From Lysinibacillus sp. B2A1 (GTDB taxonomy: Bacteria > Bacillota > Bacilli > Bacillales_A > Planococcaceae): a stretch of 64,000 bases of DNA. The notes under the pieces are model-generated. The model ran no database searches. It was not told where the DNA came from and saw only the letters and a program-made list of their open reading frames with translations. Positions within the stretch are counted from its first letter, which is position 1. Each line of letters starts with the position of its first letter. Positions 37,561-46,331 of this stretch are shown one piece after another. A program made the translations under genes and the position numbers. Location of the stretch: contig CP027224.1 in NCBI GenBank assembly GCA_002973635.1, forward strand, positions 1,250,501 through 1,314,500, in the 5' to 3' direction.

Positions 37561-38676
37561 ATGAGAATAAAGAAAGTTGAAGTGTTTGCTGCGCGATTAT
37601 TATTAAAAGAACCTTTTATCATTTCATATGTTCATTTAGATGATATGCCAACCATATTTGTAAGAATTGAAACGGATAAGGGGATAGTAGGATGGGGTGA
37701 GGCTGTTCCAGATCAAAATGTAACAGGAGAAACTTGGGAAAGTACTTATCAAATTATTAATCATGAATTAGCTCCATTAATTATAAATGAAGACCCATTT
37801 GCTATTGATCGCATTCATCAAAAATTTAATCATAAGATAAATGGCGTTCCTTCTGCAAAAGCTGCACTAGATATAGCTATCTATGATCTAATGGGAAAAA
37901 TTACAGGGCAGCCAGTATATCAATTAATTGGTGGGAAAACACATGAGGAGCTACAGGTTCCACGAGTAATTAGTATTAAAGATCCTCAGGAAATGGCGGA
38001 AGATGCACGGAGTTTTGTGGCAGCAGGTTTTAGGAATATAAAAATGAAGGTAGGTACCAACGCAGACACTGATATTGAACGAATCAAAGCTGTCAGAAAT
38101 GCTATAGGAAACACTATTCAGCTTCGTGTTGATGCTAATCAAGGCTGGAATAGAATTGAGGCATTAAAGGTAATACGCGAAACGACTGATTGTCATGTGG
38201 ATTGGTATGAGCAGCCAGTGAAGGCACATGATATAAGAGCTTTAAAAGAAATTAGATCTGTTGTAAATAATAAAGTAATGATTGATGAGGGTGTACATAA
38301 TATTTACGATTTAGTGAATGTTATTGAGATGCGAGCAGCTGATATGCTTAATATTAAACTAATGAAATCTGGTGGCATTTATCCTGCTTTAGCTTTAGCG
38401 AGTTTAGCAGAGGCAGCCGACATGCCATGTCAAGTTGGTTCGATGGTTGAATCAGCTATCGGTACAATGGCTGGAGCACATCTAGCGATGAGTAAAAACA
38501 TTATTCAAACAAATGAGATGGTCGGTCCCCTCATGTTTATAAAGGATGTGGCTAAGGTCCACTATAATGGAGATGTCATTCAATTTAGTAATAAGCCAGG
38601 ACTAGGCATAGAAGTAGATGAAGCATATGTAAATGAAATTACTCGTTTTTCCTGTGAAATTAACAAACCAGTATGA
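37561..38676 (+). CDS. Enolase-superfamily racemase/epimerase (dipeptide epimerase or N-acylamino acid racemase type)
   Basis: A 371-residue member of the muconate-lactonizing-enzyme subgroup. The family's catalytic lysines appear in IKMKVG (KxK) and in NIKLMKSGG; metal ligands appear in VDANQGW, WYEQPV and MIDEGVHN. These motifs fit L-Ala-D/L-Glu-type dipeptide epimerases and N-succinylamino acid racemases, which share scaffolds, so the exact substrate is open. The ATG at 37561 was chosen because AAAGGATG lies about 9 bases upstream; a longer frame reaches back to 37534. With the amidohydrolase it could invert and then hydrolyse N-acyl-D-amino acids or dipeptides. Confidence 0.88.
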   Translation: MRIKKVEVFAARLLLKEPFIISYVHLDDMPTIFVRIETDKGIVGWGEAVPDQNVTGETWESTYQIINHELAPLIINEDPFAIDRIHQKFNHKINGVPSAKAALDIAIYDLMGKITGQPVYQLIGGKTHEELQVPRVISIKDPQEMAEDARSFVAAGFRNIKMKVGTNADTDIERIKAVRNAIGNTIQLRVDANQGWNRIEALKVIRETTDCHVDWYEQPVKAHDIRALKEIRSVVNNKVMIDEGVHNIYDLVNVIEMRAADMLNIKLMKSGGIYPALALASLAEAADMPCQVGSMVESAIGTMAGAHLAMSKNIIQTNEMVGPLMFIKDVAKVHYNGDVIQFSNKPGLGIEVDEAYVNEITRFSCEINKPV

Positions 38677-38726
38677 TAGGAACATTTACATTTTTAAACA
38701 ATATGTAGAATAGAAATGTTGAAAGG

Positions 38727-38758
38727 CCCTACCTTCAATTTGAGGTAGGGATTTTTTA
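38727..38758 (+). terminator. Terminator of the YfcC-M20-epimerase operon
   Basis: CCCTACCT pairs with AGGTAGGG, extended by TCA/TGA, and is followed by ATTTTTTA. Confidence 0.88.
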
Positions 38759-38848
38759 GTGCATTTGAAAATGTTTATTGTAAGGAAAGACCGTAGATTT
38801 ATGATACAGTGTAAATGAAATAGCTATTAACTACATAGAACATTTAAC

Positions 38849-39203
38849 TTATCTTCATTCAGCAGAAGACTCCCACCTCTACATGTGGTGAGATGAAAGC
38901 GGTTTTGGTTCCTTTTCAGTGGGTGTCCAAACACCTACTGAAATAGCGGAACTCAGTCTAAGAACACCACGTCCAGTGGCAACGACTGAGTGACCAACAT
39001 CATGTTGACCTAAAGCCTCCGGCGGATGTCACGGATTTTCAAAGGAATGAATAAAAGGATGTTAGCCTAAAACCTTCGCATCCTGCGAAAACGGCTAACT
39101 GACCTGCATCGTGCAGGCCTGAGCACAATTCAAAATCCGGACGCATTGTTTATCTGTGCGAAAGCGAAGCGGCAGCTACAATTACGCCAAGGCGAAATTG
39201 ATA
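38849..39203 (+). repeat. Structured intergenic repeat, copy B (long form)
   Basis: Copy B starts like A (TTATCTTCATTCAG, hairpin CCCACCTCTACATGTGG, then the TTCAGTGGGTGT hairpin) but carries two extra modules. Module B1 has outer stem ACTCAGTC/GACTGAGT (38951-38958, 38984-38991), inner CCAC/GTGG and a second hairpin CAACAT/ATGTTG. The core GGCGGATGTCACGG (39021-39034) follows. CGGATTTT (39032-39039) pairs with AAAATCCG (39132-39139). These enclose module B2: outer GTTAGCC/GGCTAAC, inner TTCGCA/TGCGAA, second CCTGCA/TGCAGG. A TGTGCGAAAGCGAAGCGGC unit and the CAATTACGCC/GGCGAAATTG end hairpin close it 17 bases before the recG ribosome site. Confidence 0.85.
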
Positions 39204-39236
39204 TAGCCAGCATCATGAAAGGAGTTGTCGTACAAG

Positions 39237-41282
39237 ATGACTGATTTAACGAGTCCAGTCACCGGATTAAAGGGAATCGGGAAGGAAACTGCAGGACATT
39301 TAGAGGCATTAGGCATCGAGACGATAGCAGATTTATTATGGACGTTTCCACATAGGCATGAGGATTTTCGGTTAAAGGATTTGGCACAAACACCACATAA
39401 TGAGCGTGTTACCGTTGAGTGTAAAGTTGAACGTGAGCCGACAATATTGTTTTTAGGTCGCAATAAATCAAGATTACAGGTGACAGTGCTGGCAGGTCGC
39501 CATTTAGTAAAGGTTGTGTTTTTTAATCAAGGCTATTTAAAGCAAAAGCTTATTCCCGGAGCTATTATTACGGTCACAGGTAAGTGGGACAGAGGCAGAC
39601 AGGTAATCAATGGAACATCTGTTACATTTGGTCCAAAGACAGAGCAAGTTGACTTTGAGCCTGTCTATAGCTTAAAAGGCTTGATTCCGCAAAAACGATT
39701 TCGTAAATATATGCGACAGGCGTTAGATGACATTGGCGCAGAGATACTAGATGCTATTCCATTACATTTACAAGAGGCCTATAAGCTTGCTCCAATAGCT
39801 GATGGTCTTGAAGGAATTCATTTCCCTCTCGATGCTGAACATGCAAAACAGGCTAGACGACGCTTTGCCTATGAAGAGTTACTCTTCTTTCAGCTGCGAA
39901 TTCAAGCTTTACGTAAAATTAGAAAGGATAGTGAGCATGGTACCATTATACAATATGATTTACAAAAACTGCGTGCCTTCATTGCATCATTACCTTATGA
40001 ATTAACAGCTGCCCAAAAACGTGTGGTTAATGAAATTTGCAAAGATCTGAAGGAACCACATCGTATGAATCGTTTACTTCAGGGAGATGTAGGGTCAGGG
40101 AAAACGGTCGTTGCGGCAATCTGCCTTTATGGGGCTGTAACTGCAGGCTTTCAGGGAGCGTTGATGGCGCCGACAGAAATATTAGCAGAACAACATGCTG
40201 AAAACTTGGCTGAATGGTTTGAGCCGTTTGGTGTACGTGTTGCTTTACTATCTGGTTCAACAAAAACAAAAGAGCGCCGCTTACTTTTAGAGGAGCTTGC
40301 TAATGGAAGTATTGATATTTTGATTGGAACACACGCTCTGATTCAGCCGGATGTTATTTTTTGTAAACTTGGTTTTGTTATTACTGATGAACAGCATCGT
40401 TTTGGGGTTGAGCAGCGAAGAATCCTGCGTGATAAAGGGGATAATCCAGATGTGCTTTTTATGACGGCAACGCCTATTCCACGTACCCTTGCTATCACAG
40501 CGTTTGGAGAAATGGATGTTTCCATTATTGATGAAATGCCAGCAGGACGTAAGCAGATTGAAACGCACTGGATGAAAAAGGAGCAATTTGGCTCTGTACT
40601 GTCAAAGCTTGAAATGGAACTTGCTGCTGGTAGACAGGCTTATGCGATTTGTCCGCTCATCGAGGAATCAGATAAGCTTGATGTCCAAAATGCAGTTGAG
40701 ATTTATGAGCAGCTTGCCACGTATTTTAGCGGTAGATACCATGTTGGATTAATGCATGGTCGTCTGACAGCTGATGAAAAAGATGCTGTTATGCGTGCCT
40801 TTAGTGAGGGAGCAATAGATGTACTTGTCTCAACAACAGTGGTTGAGGTTGGGGTGAATGTACCGAATGCAACTTTTATGCTTGTTTATGATGCAGAACG
40901 CTTTGGGCTAGCACAATTACATCAGCTGCGAGGGCGTGTTGGACGTGGGGAGCACCAGTCGTATTGTGTATTACTAGCTGACCCAAAATCAGACGAAGGG
41001 AAAGAGCGAATGCAGTCAATGACGGAAACGAATGATGGATTCAGGCTGGCTGAAAAAGATTTGGAGCTACGGGGACCAGGAGATTTTTTTGGTCGGAAGC
41101 AAAGTGGTCTGCCAGACTTTAAAGTAGCAGATTTAGTGCATGATTATCGTATTCTTGAGACTGCGAGAAAAGATGCTATCGAGATACTTAAGACAGATGC
41201 TTTTTGGCATCATGATGATTATCAGGCTTTACGGGCAATGCTTGAACAGTCAGGAGTATTGCAAGGAGAACGTTTCGATTAA
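39237..41282 (+). CDS. recG: ATP-dependent DNA helicase RecG
   Basis: A branched-DNA translocase that regresses stalled forks and processes Holliday junctions and R-loops. The N-terminal wedge/OB region ([29 protein letters not shown]) precedes the superfamily 2 helicase domain with Walker [19 protein letters not shown] box, [13 protein letters not shown] and [15 protein letters not shown]. The C-terminal [16 protein letters not shown] hook is typical. The start is the ATG at 39237, reached by AAAGGAG at 39218-39224; an in-frame TTG directly next to that ribosome site is too close. At 681 residues it has the usual length. Repeat B lies immediately upstream. Confidence 0.96.
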   Translation: MTDLTSPVTGLKGIGKETAGHLEALGIETIADLLWTFPHRHEDFRLKDLAQTPHNERVTVECKVEREPTILFLGRNKSRLQVTVLAGRHLVKVVFFNQGYLKQKLIPGAIITVTGKWDRGRQVINGTSVTFGPKTEQVDFEPVYSLKGLIPQKRFRKYMRQALDDIGAEILDAIPLHLQEAYKLAPIADGLEGIHFPLDAEHAKQARRRFAYEELLFFQLRIQALRKIRKDSEHGTIIQYDLQKLRAFIASLPYELTAAQKRVVNEICKDLKEPHRMNRLLQGDVGSGKTVVAAICLYGAVTAGFQGALMAPTEILAEQHAENLAEWFEPFGVRVALLSGSTKTKERRLLLEELANGSIDILIGTHALIQPDVIFCKLGFVITDEQHRFGVEQRRILRDKGDNPDVLFMTATPIPRTLAITAFGEMDVSIIDEMPAGRKQIETHWMKKEQFGSVLSKLEMELAAGRQAYAICPLIEESDKLDVQNAVEIYEQLATYFSGRYHVGLMHGRLTADEKDAVMRAFSEGAIDVLVSTTVVEVGVNVPNATFMLVYDAERFGLAQLHQLRGRVGRGEHQSYCVLLADPKSDEGKERMQSMTETNDGFRLAEKDLELRGPGDFFGRKQSGLPDFKVADLVHDYRILETARKDAIEILKTDAFWHHDDYQALRAMLEQSGVLQGERFD

Positions 41283-41311
41283 TAATCATTCGGATGCTAT
41301 CAACGGAATGT

Positions 41312-41350
41312 AAGGACTTGTTTTGAAAACAGGTCTTGCATTCTTTTTTT
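41312..41350 (+). terminator. Terminator of recG
   Basis: AAGGACTTGTTTT pairs (with one bulge and a G-T pair) with AAAACAGGTCTT and is followed, after GCATTC, by seven Ts. Its 3' arm overlaps the -35 region of fapR. Confidence 0.7.
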
Positions 41351-41364
41351 ATAGTCTATATACT
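41336..41364 (+). promoter_or_regulatory. Sigma-A type promoter of fapR-plsX
   Basis: TTGCAT (41336-41341) and TATACT (41359-41364) with exactly 17 bases between. It lies directly before the FapR operator. Confidence 0.75.
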
Positions 41365-41368
41365 GATA

Positions 41369-41385
41369 TTAGTACCAAGTGCTAA
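41369..41385 (+). promoter_or_regulatory. FapR operator
   Basis: TTAGTACCAAGTGCTAA closely matches the known FapR box (TTAGTACCTRGTMYTAA type) and is an imperfect palindrome just downstream of the -10. FapR bound here would block fapR-plsX transcription until malonyl-CoA releases it, so the regulon is autoregulated as in B. subtilis. Confidence 0.85.
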
Positions 41386-41406
41386 TAACAACTAAAAAGG
41401 TGGCGA

Positions 41407-41976
41407 ATGATGTTGAGACGAACGAAAAAAGAGCGACAGCGACTATTATCTGAAACGATAGCTGAAAATCCATTCGTCACAGATGAACAGCTTGCAACAC
41501 AGTTTCAGGTGAGTGTCCAAACGATTCGTTTAGATCGCATGGAATTAGCAATTCCGGAATTGCGAGAGCGAATTAAAGATGTTGCTTCGAAAACCTATGA
41601 AAATGAAGTGAAATCACTTCCGATTGATGAAATAATCGGTGAAATTATTGATATTGAATTGGATAATCGTGCGTTATCTATTTTTGACGTAAAAGAAGAG
41701 CATGTTTTTCAGCGCAATGGCATCGCACGCGGACATCATTTGTTCGCACAGGCAAACTCATTAGCGGTAGCGGTTATTGATGATGAACTGGCATTGACAG
41801 TGCATTCGAATATAACATTTGTGAAACCTGTTAGAGCTGGAGATCGTGTTATTACAAAGGCAGTTGTTATCGCACGTGATGATGAAAATCATCGAACAAA
41901 AGTAGAGGTAACATCTACGGTTAATGGTGAAACTGTTTTTGTTGGTGAATTTGATATGTACCGCACGAAAGGTTAA
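41407..41976 (+). CDS. fapR: Malonyl-CoA-responsive lipid regulator FapR
   Basis: Represses fatty acid and phospholipid synthesis genes and is released by malonyl-CoA. The 189-residue protein has an N-terminal helix-turn-helix (about 20-50, [33 protein letters not shown]) joined to a hot-dog-fold effector domain with [29 protein letters not shown], the malonyl-CoA pocket region. It is nearly the length of B. subtilis FapR. Two ATGs in a row (41407, 41410) are possible starts; AAGGTGG lies just upstream. The operator in front shows autoregulation. Confidence 0.96.
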   Translation: MMLRRTKKERQRLLSETIAENPFVTDEQLATQFQVSVQTIRLDRMELAIPELRERIKDVASKTYENEVKSLPIDEIIGEIIDIELDNRALSIFDVKEEHVFQRNGIARGHHLFAQANSLAVAVIDDELALTVHSNITFVKPVRAGDRVITKAVVIARDDENHRTKVEVTSTVNGETVFVGEFDMYRTKG

Positions 41977-41987
41977 GGTGAACAACA

Positions 41988-42980
41988 ATGAAATTAGCGC
42001 TTGATGGAATGGGTGGAGACAACGCACCAAAATCAGTTGTTGAAGGTGCGCTATTGGCATTAGAGCAAATTCCAAATTTAGAGATACAATTATATGGTCA
42101 GCAAGAAAAGCTTGAGCCATTTTTAAAAATACATGACAGATTGACTGTTATACATTGTGAAGAAGTTGTGGAAGGAACTGACGATCCAGCACGCGCTGTT
42201 CGTCGTAAAAAGGATTCTTCTATGGCGAAAATAATGGATGCAGTGGAAGTAGGGAAAGCAGATGCATGTCTTTCTGCAGGCAATACGGGAGCTTTAATGG
42301 CAGGAGGCCTGTTTAAAGTCGGGCGAATTGAAGGGATTGCTAGACCTGCGCTTGCGACTACATTACCAACATTAGATGGTAAGGGTTTTTTAATGCTAGA
42401 TCTTGGGGCAAATGCTGATGCACGTCCTGAGCATTTATTGCAATATGCAATTATGGGTGATATTTATGCCAAAAAGGTAGGTGGCTTACAAAAGCCACGT
42501 ATTGGGTTGCTTAATATCGGCACTGAGGATAAAAAAGGGAATGAATTAACAAAAGCTGCTTTTGAACTGTTAAAAGAAGCGGATATAAACTTTATTGGCA
42601 ATGTGGAAGCACGTGATTTACTAGAAGGGGTAGCGGATGTTGTTGTAACTGACGGTTTTACAGGAAATATGGTGCTGAAATCGATTGAAGGTACAGCGGG
42701 CGCTTTATTTTCAATGCTGAAGGAAGCATTTATGTCTTCTACAAAAACAAAAATTTCCGCAGCCCTTATGAAAAATAATTTACGTGATTTGAAAAATAAA
42801 ATGGATTATACAGAGTATGGTGGTGCAGCTTTATTTGGCTTACAGGCACCTGTTATTAAGGCACATGGTTCATCCAATGCAAAAGCCATTTACAGTGCAA
42901 TTCGTCAAGCAAGTACAATGGTAGAGCATACAGTGATCTCAACGATTACAGAGACAGTACGTCACTTAGAAATTGATTAA
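41988..42980 (+). CDS. plsX: Phosphate acyltransferase PlsX
   Basis: Converts acyl-ACP to acyl-phosphate, the first step of phosphatidic acid synthesis with PlsY. The 330-residue protein starts [20 protein letters not shown] and has [50 protein letters not shown] and [19 protein letters not shown], all family hallmarks. It follows fapR by 11 bases. Its stop codon lies inside the first hairpin arm of repeat C, so the repeat abuts the gene. Confidence 0.97.
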   Translation: MKLALDGMGGDNAPKSVVEGALLALEQIPNLEIQLYGQQEKLEPFLKIHDRLTVIHCEEVVEGTDDPARAVRRKKDSSMAKIMDAVEVGKADACLSAGNTGALMAGGLFKVGRIEGIARPALATTLPTLDGKGFLMLDLGANADARPEHLLQYAIMGDIYAKKVGGLQKPRIGLLNIGTEDKKGNELTKAAFELLKEADINFIGNVEARDLLEGVADVVVTDGFTGNMVLKSIEGTAGALFSMLKEAFMSSTKTKISAALMKNNLRDLKNKMDYTEYGGAALFGLQAPVIKAHGSSNAKAIYSAIRQASTMVEHTVISTITETVRHLEID

Positions 42981-43217
42981 CTTCTTTCAGTTGAAAGAAG
43001 TTAAAGCCTCCGGCGAATGCCATGGAATCGGAAAGGAGTTCTTAAAGGGTGTTAGCCTAAAACCATCGCATCCATGCGATAACGGCTAACTGACCTGCAT
43101 CGGTAAAAAACGCCACGTCCTGTGGCTTTACCGAAATGACCGACATCGTGTCGGCCCTCACGCAGGCCTAAGCACAAAGCCGATTCTGGACGCAATTATT
43201 CCGAGGCATAATTGATT
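42977..43217 (+). repeat. Structured intergenic repeat, copy C (nested form)
   Basis: Copy C separates plsX from fabD, genes normally adjacent. It opens with a perfect 12-bp hairpin (42977-43004), a different sequence from the opening of A, followed by the shared AAAGCCTCCGGCGAATGCCA core. GGAATCGG (43024-43031) pairs with CCGATTC (43180-43186). Inside is module C1: outer GTTAGCC/GGCTAAC, inner ATCGCAT/ATGCGAT, second hairpin CCTGC/GCAGG. The loop of this second hairpin is interrupted by a complete second module (43102-43161): GGTAAA/TTTACC, GCCAC/GTGGC, CCGACA/TGTCGG. The end is the CAATTATTCC/GGCATAATTG hairpin, 7 bases before the fabD ribosome site. Confidence 0.85.
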
Positions 43218-43236
43218 AAAAAGGGGTTAACGAAGA

Positions 43237-44190
43237 ATGACGAAAATAGCATTTATTTTTCCTGGTCAAGGCTCGCAGGCAGTAGGTATGGGGCAGGAGT
43301 TTGTTGAAAATTCAGCCGAAAGCAAGGCCTTTTATAATCGTGCAGATCAATCACTTGGCTTTGAACTATCGAAGCTTATGTTAGAGGGTCCTGCTGAGGA
43401 ATTAACATTAACATACCATGCACAGCCAGCTTTATTAACAACTGGTGTAATGGTTGCAGAAAAATTGCAGGCAGCAGGAATTACGCCAAATTATGCTGCT
43501 GGACATTCACTTGGAGAATACGGAGCACTAGTTATAGCAGGCGTGTTATCCTTTGAGGATGCAGTTTCTGTTGTGCATAAGCGTGGTCTATATATGAATG
43601 AAGCTGTGCCTGCTGGACAGGGGGCAATGGCAGCCATTCTTGGGATGGAGCTTGAGGGACTACATGAAGTAACTGAAAAAGTATCTGAAGCAGGTAATCC
43701 GGTTCAAGTAGCGAATGTTAACTGTCCAGGACAAATCGTTATTTCTGGTACAAAAGAAGGCGTTGAAAAAGCTTCTGTAGCTGCGAAGGAAGCAGGTGCA
43801 AAACGAGCAATTCCTTTAGTTGTTAGTGGTCCGTTCCATTCAGAGTTAATGCGTCCATCCTCTGATAAATTAGCAGCAACATTAGCAGCAATATCATTAT
43901 CAGAGCCTCAGATTCCAGTAATCGGTAATGTCATGGCAAAAGAATTAGAAAATGTCTCTGCTATTCAACAAGAATTAGTAGAACAAGTTTATAGTGCTGT
44001 ACAGTGGGAAGCTTCTGTGCGAGAAATGATTGCACAAGGTGTTGATGTCTTTATAGAATGTGGTCCAGGCAAAGTATTAAGCGGCCTAGTGAAAAAAATC
44101 GATCGCTCTGTTGCGACTTATTGTGTTTATGATGAAGCATCATTAGAGGCAGTGATAGAAGCGGCAAAGGAGTGGACAATTAATGCGTAA
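43237..44190 (+). CDS. fabD: Malonyl-CoA:ACP transacylase
   Basis: Loads malonyl groups onto acyl carrier protein for fatty acid synthesis. The 317-residue protein has [13 protein letters not shown] at the start, the catalytic Ser in [10 protein letters not shown], the conserved Arg region [12 protein letters not shown], the catalytic His in [10 protein letters not shown] and [11 protein letters not shown] near the end. AAAGGGG lies upstream. It overlaps fabG by 8 bases, so the two are probably translated together. Confidence 0.97.
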   Translation: MTKIAFIFPGQGSQAVGMGQEFVENSAESKAFYNRADQSLGFELSKLMLEGPAEELTLTYHAQPALLTTGVMVAEKLQAAGITPNYAAGHSLGEYGALVIAGVLSFEDAVSVVHKRGLYMNEAVPAGQGAMAAILGMELEGLHEVTEKVSEAGNPVQVANVNCPGQIVISGTKEGVEKASVAAKEAGAKRAIPLVVSGPFHSELMRPSSDKLAATLAAISLSEPQIPVIGNVMAKELENVSAIQQELVEQVYSAVQWEASVREMIAQGVDVFIECGPGKVLSGLVKKIDRSVATYCVYDEASLEAVIEAAKEWTINA

Positions 44191-44929
44191 ATTAGAGGGT
44201 AAGGTAGCCGTTGTAACAGGTGCTTCGCGTGGAATAGGACGCGCTATTGCGTTGAAGCTTGCTGATGAAGGAGCTAAAGTTGTGGTTAACTATAGTGGCT
44301 CGCAGGCAAAGGCAGAAGAGGTTGTCACAATGATTCAAGAAAATGGCGGAGAGGCTATTGCCGTACAAGCGAGTGTGTCACAAACAGAGGAAGTTACAGC
44401 ATTAATGGATAAAGCGGTGAAGACATTTGGCTCACTTGATATTTTAGTGAATAATGCAGGAATCACACGTGATAACTTGTTAATGCGTATGAAGGAAGAC
44501 GAATGGGATGACGTGTTAGCTACAAATCTTAAAGGTGTGTTCCTTTGCACCAAAGCTGTAACACGTCAAATGATGAAGCAGCGAGCAGGACGCATTATTA
44601 ATATTTCTTCTATCGTTGGGGTTGCTGGTAATGCTGGACAGGCAAATTATGTAGCTGCCAAGGCTGGTGTAATTGGATTAACAAAAACAACAGCAAAGGA
44701 ATTAGCATCACGAAATATTTTAGTAAATGCGATAGCACCAGGATTTATCGAAACAGAAATGACGGATCAATTATCAGAAGAATTAAAGCAGGGAATGCTA
44801 ACTCAAATTCCTCTGGCAAAGCTTGGGCAGCCAGAAGATATTGCAAAGGCAGTGGCTTTTCTAGCTTCAGATGATGCAAATTATATGACGGGTCAGACAT
44901 TGCATATAGATGGCGGCATGGTGATGTAA
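44183..44929 (+). CDS. fabG: 3-oxoacyl-ACP reductase FabG
   Basis: An NADPH-dependent short-chain dehydrogenase that reduces 3-oxoacyl-ACP in fatty acid elongation. At 248 residues it shows the cofactor loop [27 protein letters not shown] (NAG motif), the catalytic Ser in ISSIVG and the YVAAK Tyr/Lys pair, with a C-terminal [13 protein letters not shown]. It overlaps fabD and precedes acpP, the classic fab cluster order. Confidence 0.97.
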   Translation: MRKLEGKVAVVTGASRGIGRAIALKLADEGAKVVVNYSGSQAKAEEVVTMIQENGGEAIAVQASVSQTEEVTALMDKAVKTFGSLDILVNNAGITRDNLLMRMKEDEWDDVLATNLKGVFLCTKAVTRQMMKQRAGRIINISSIVGVAGNAGQANYVAAKAGVIGLTKTTAKELASRNILVNAIAPGFIETEMTDQLSEELKQGMLTQIPLAKLGQPEDIAKAVAFLASDDANYMTGQTLHIDGGMVM

Positions 44930-44987
44930 ATTCAATTAGTCATCAATAAGTTTTTTTTGTATAATCATTTGAGGGGAGGTGAATGAT

Positions 44988-45224
44988 TTGTCTACAGTAT
45001 TAGAGCGCGTAACAAAAGTAATCGTGGACCGTTTAGGTGTTGAAGAAAGCGAAGTAACACTAGAAGCTTCTTTCCGTGATGATTTAGGTGCTGACTCATT
45101 AGACGTAGTTGAACTTGTAATGGAGCTTGAAGACGAGTTTGATATGGAAATTTCTGATGAAGATGCTGAAAAAATCTCAACAGTAGGTTCTGCAATTTCA
45201 TACATTGAAAGTAAAGTAAACTAA
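44988..45224 (+). CDS. acpP: Acyl carrier protein
   Basis: A small acidic carrier of growing fatty acids. The phosphopantetheine-accepting Ser is in [19 protein letters not shown] (about Ser 37). The 78-residue product ([16 protein letters not shown] after the initiator) aligns end to end with B. subtilis AcpP if translation begins at the TTG at 44988, 6 bases after GGGGAGGTG. An upstream in-frame GTG lies inside that ribosome site, and the nearby ATG at 44983 is out of frame, so TTG is preferred. Confidence 0.95.
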   Translation: MSTVLERVTKVIVDRLGVEESEVTLEASFRDDLGADSLDVVELVMELEDEFDMEISDEDAEKISTVGSAISYIESKVN

Positions 45225-45230
45225 TTTCGT

Positions 45231-45332
45231 TTTAACTTTATTTAGCGCTTTAATAGATTTAGTCATAAATGCGGTTATCGTTTTTATTTAATATGTATGG
45301 GCTAGTTAAATAAAGTTAAAGCCTCTGGTAGA
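45231..45332 (+). repeat. Decayed intergenic repeat, fragment F
   Basis: A perfect 14-bp pair (TTTAACTTTATTTA at 45231-45244 with 45307-45320) encloses 62 bases including AAATGCGGTTATCG, like the ATGAATGCGGTTTTG segment of copies A, B and E. The right arm is directly followed by GCCTCTGG, the beginning of the shared core, after which similarity stops. It looks like a truncated relative. Confidence 0.6.
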
Positions 45333-45389
45333 AATTATTACTACTCTTTTTTCGTTAAAAGAGCAGATTTATATTGCTAAGATGTATTT

Positions 45390-45440
45390 AAAAGGGTGCG
45401 AAATGGTTCATTTTTTGAACTATCGTCGTCCCTTTTTTTG
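45390..45440 (+). terminator. Terminator of the fab cluster
   Basis: AAAAGGG pairs with CCCTTTT, with an inner GGTTCA/TGAACT hairpin, and is followed by a T-run. A smaller CTCTTTT/AAAAGAG hairpin lies upstream at 45343-45362. Confidence 0.7.
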
Positions 45441-45498
45441 TTTTGGAAAATAATTCGCAAAAAAACTTCCAAAACATTGTATTTAAGTTGAAATACTT

Positions 45499-45527
45499 TT
45501 GCATAAACGCCTTGAAAAAGGTACACT
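45499..45527 (+). promoter_or_regulatory. Promoter of rnc-smc-ftsY
   Basis: TTGCAT (45499-45504) and TACACT (45522-45527), 17 bases apart, about 40 bases before the rnc start. Confidence 0.65.
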
Positions 45528-45563
45528 AATACGGTAGAAACTATTAGGAAGGCAGATTGTTCA

Positions 45564-46328
45564 ATGGCTATGAAAAGAAAAGGAACTATGCAGAAATCTG
45601 GCGTACTTCCTGAAAAAGTACGCAATCAATTCGAGCTGTTACAGCATGAATTAAATATCACATTTATTAATAAAAATTTATTGTATCAAGCATTCACGCA
45701 TTCATCTTATGTGAATGAGCATCGCCGTAAATTGTTTACGGATAATGAGCGTCTTGAATTTTTAGGAGACGCGGTACTTGAACTGTCTGTTTCTAAATAC
45801 CTTTTTGAGAAATATCCTAATATGAGTGAAGGCGAGTTAACGAAGCTACGAGCATCTATTGTATGTGAGCCATCTCTTGTTATTTTTGCAAATGAATTAG
45901 GTTTTGGTCGTTTCGTATTACTAGGAAAAGGTGAGGAATTGACAGGTGGACGGGAACGCCCAGCGCTACTTGCTGATGTTTTTGAGTCATTTGTAGGTGC
46001 TCTTTATTTAGATCAAGATTTACAAACGGTCGTGTCATTTTTAGAACGTATCGTGTTCCCAAAAGTAGAAATCGGTGCTTTTTCGCATGTGATGGATTTT
46101 AAAAGTCAATTGCAAGAAATGGTACAACAAACAAATAACGGATTACTTCATTACGAAATTATTGATGAAAAGGGTCCTGCACATAACCGTACCTTTGTAT
46201 CAAGTGTTCTATTGAATGGACAGGAGCTTGGTATTGGTCGAGGGAAATCGAAAAAAGAAGCCGAGCAGCAAGCTGCACAGAGTGCAATGCGAACAATGCG
46301 TGAGCAAGCTGCGAAAGAGGAGGCTTAA
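45564..46328 (+). CDS. rnc: Ribonuclease III
   Basis: Cleaves double-stranded RNA in rRNA maturation, scRNA processing and mRNA decay. The 254-residue protein has the catalytic signature [21 protein letters not shown] (about 53-73), the second acidic site [14 protein letters not shown] and a C-terminal double-stranded-RNA-binding domain (about 173-245, [12 protein letters not shown] ... [18 protein letters not shown]). A basic N-terminal tail of about 20 residues precedes the nuclease domain. It lies three bases before smc. Structured repeat transcripts in this window could be its substrates. Confidence 0.97.
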   Translation: MAMKRKGTMQKSGVLPEKVRNQFELLQHELNITFINKNLLYQAFTHSSYVNEHRRKLFTDNERLEFLGDAVLELSVSKYLFEKYPNMSEGELTKLRASIVCEPSLVIFANELGFGRFVLLGKGEELTGGRERPALLADVFESFVGALYLDQDLQTVVSFLERIVFPKVEIGAFSHVMDFKSQLQEMVQQTNNGLLHYEIIDEKGPAHNRTFVSSVLLNGQELGIGRGKSKKEAEQQAAQSAMRTMREQAAKEEA

Positions 46329-46331
46329 TAA

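Noticed and set aside
39225..39227. TTG as the recG start
   Set aside because: It directly touches the AAAGGAG ribosome site with no spacing; the ATG at 39237 fits the family.
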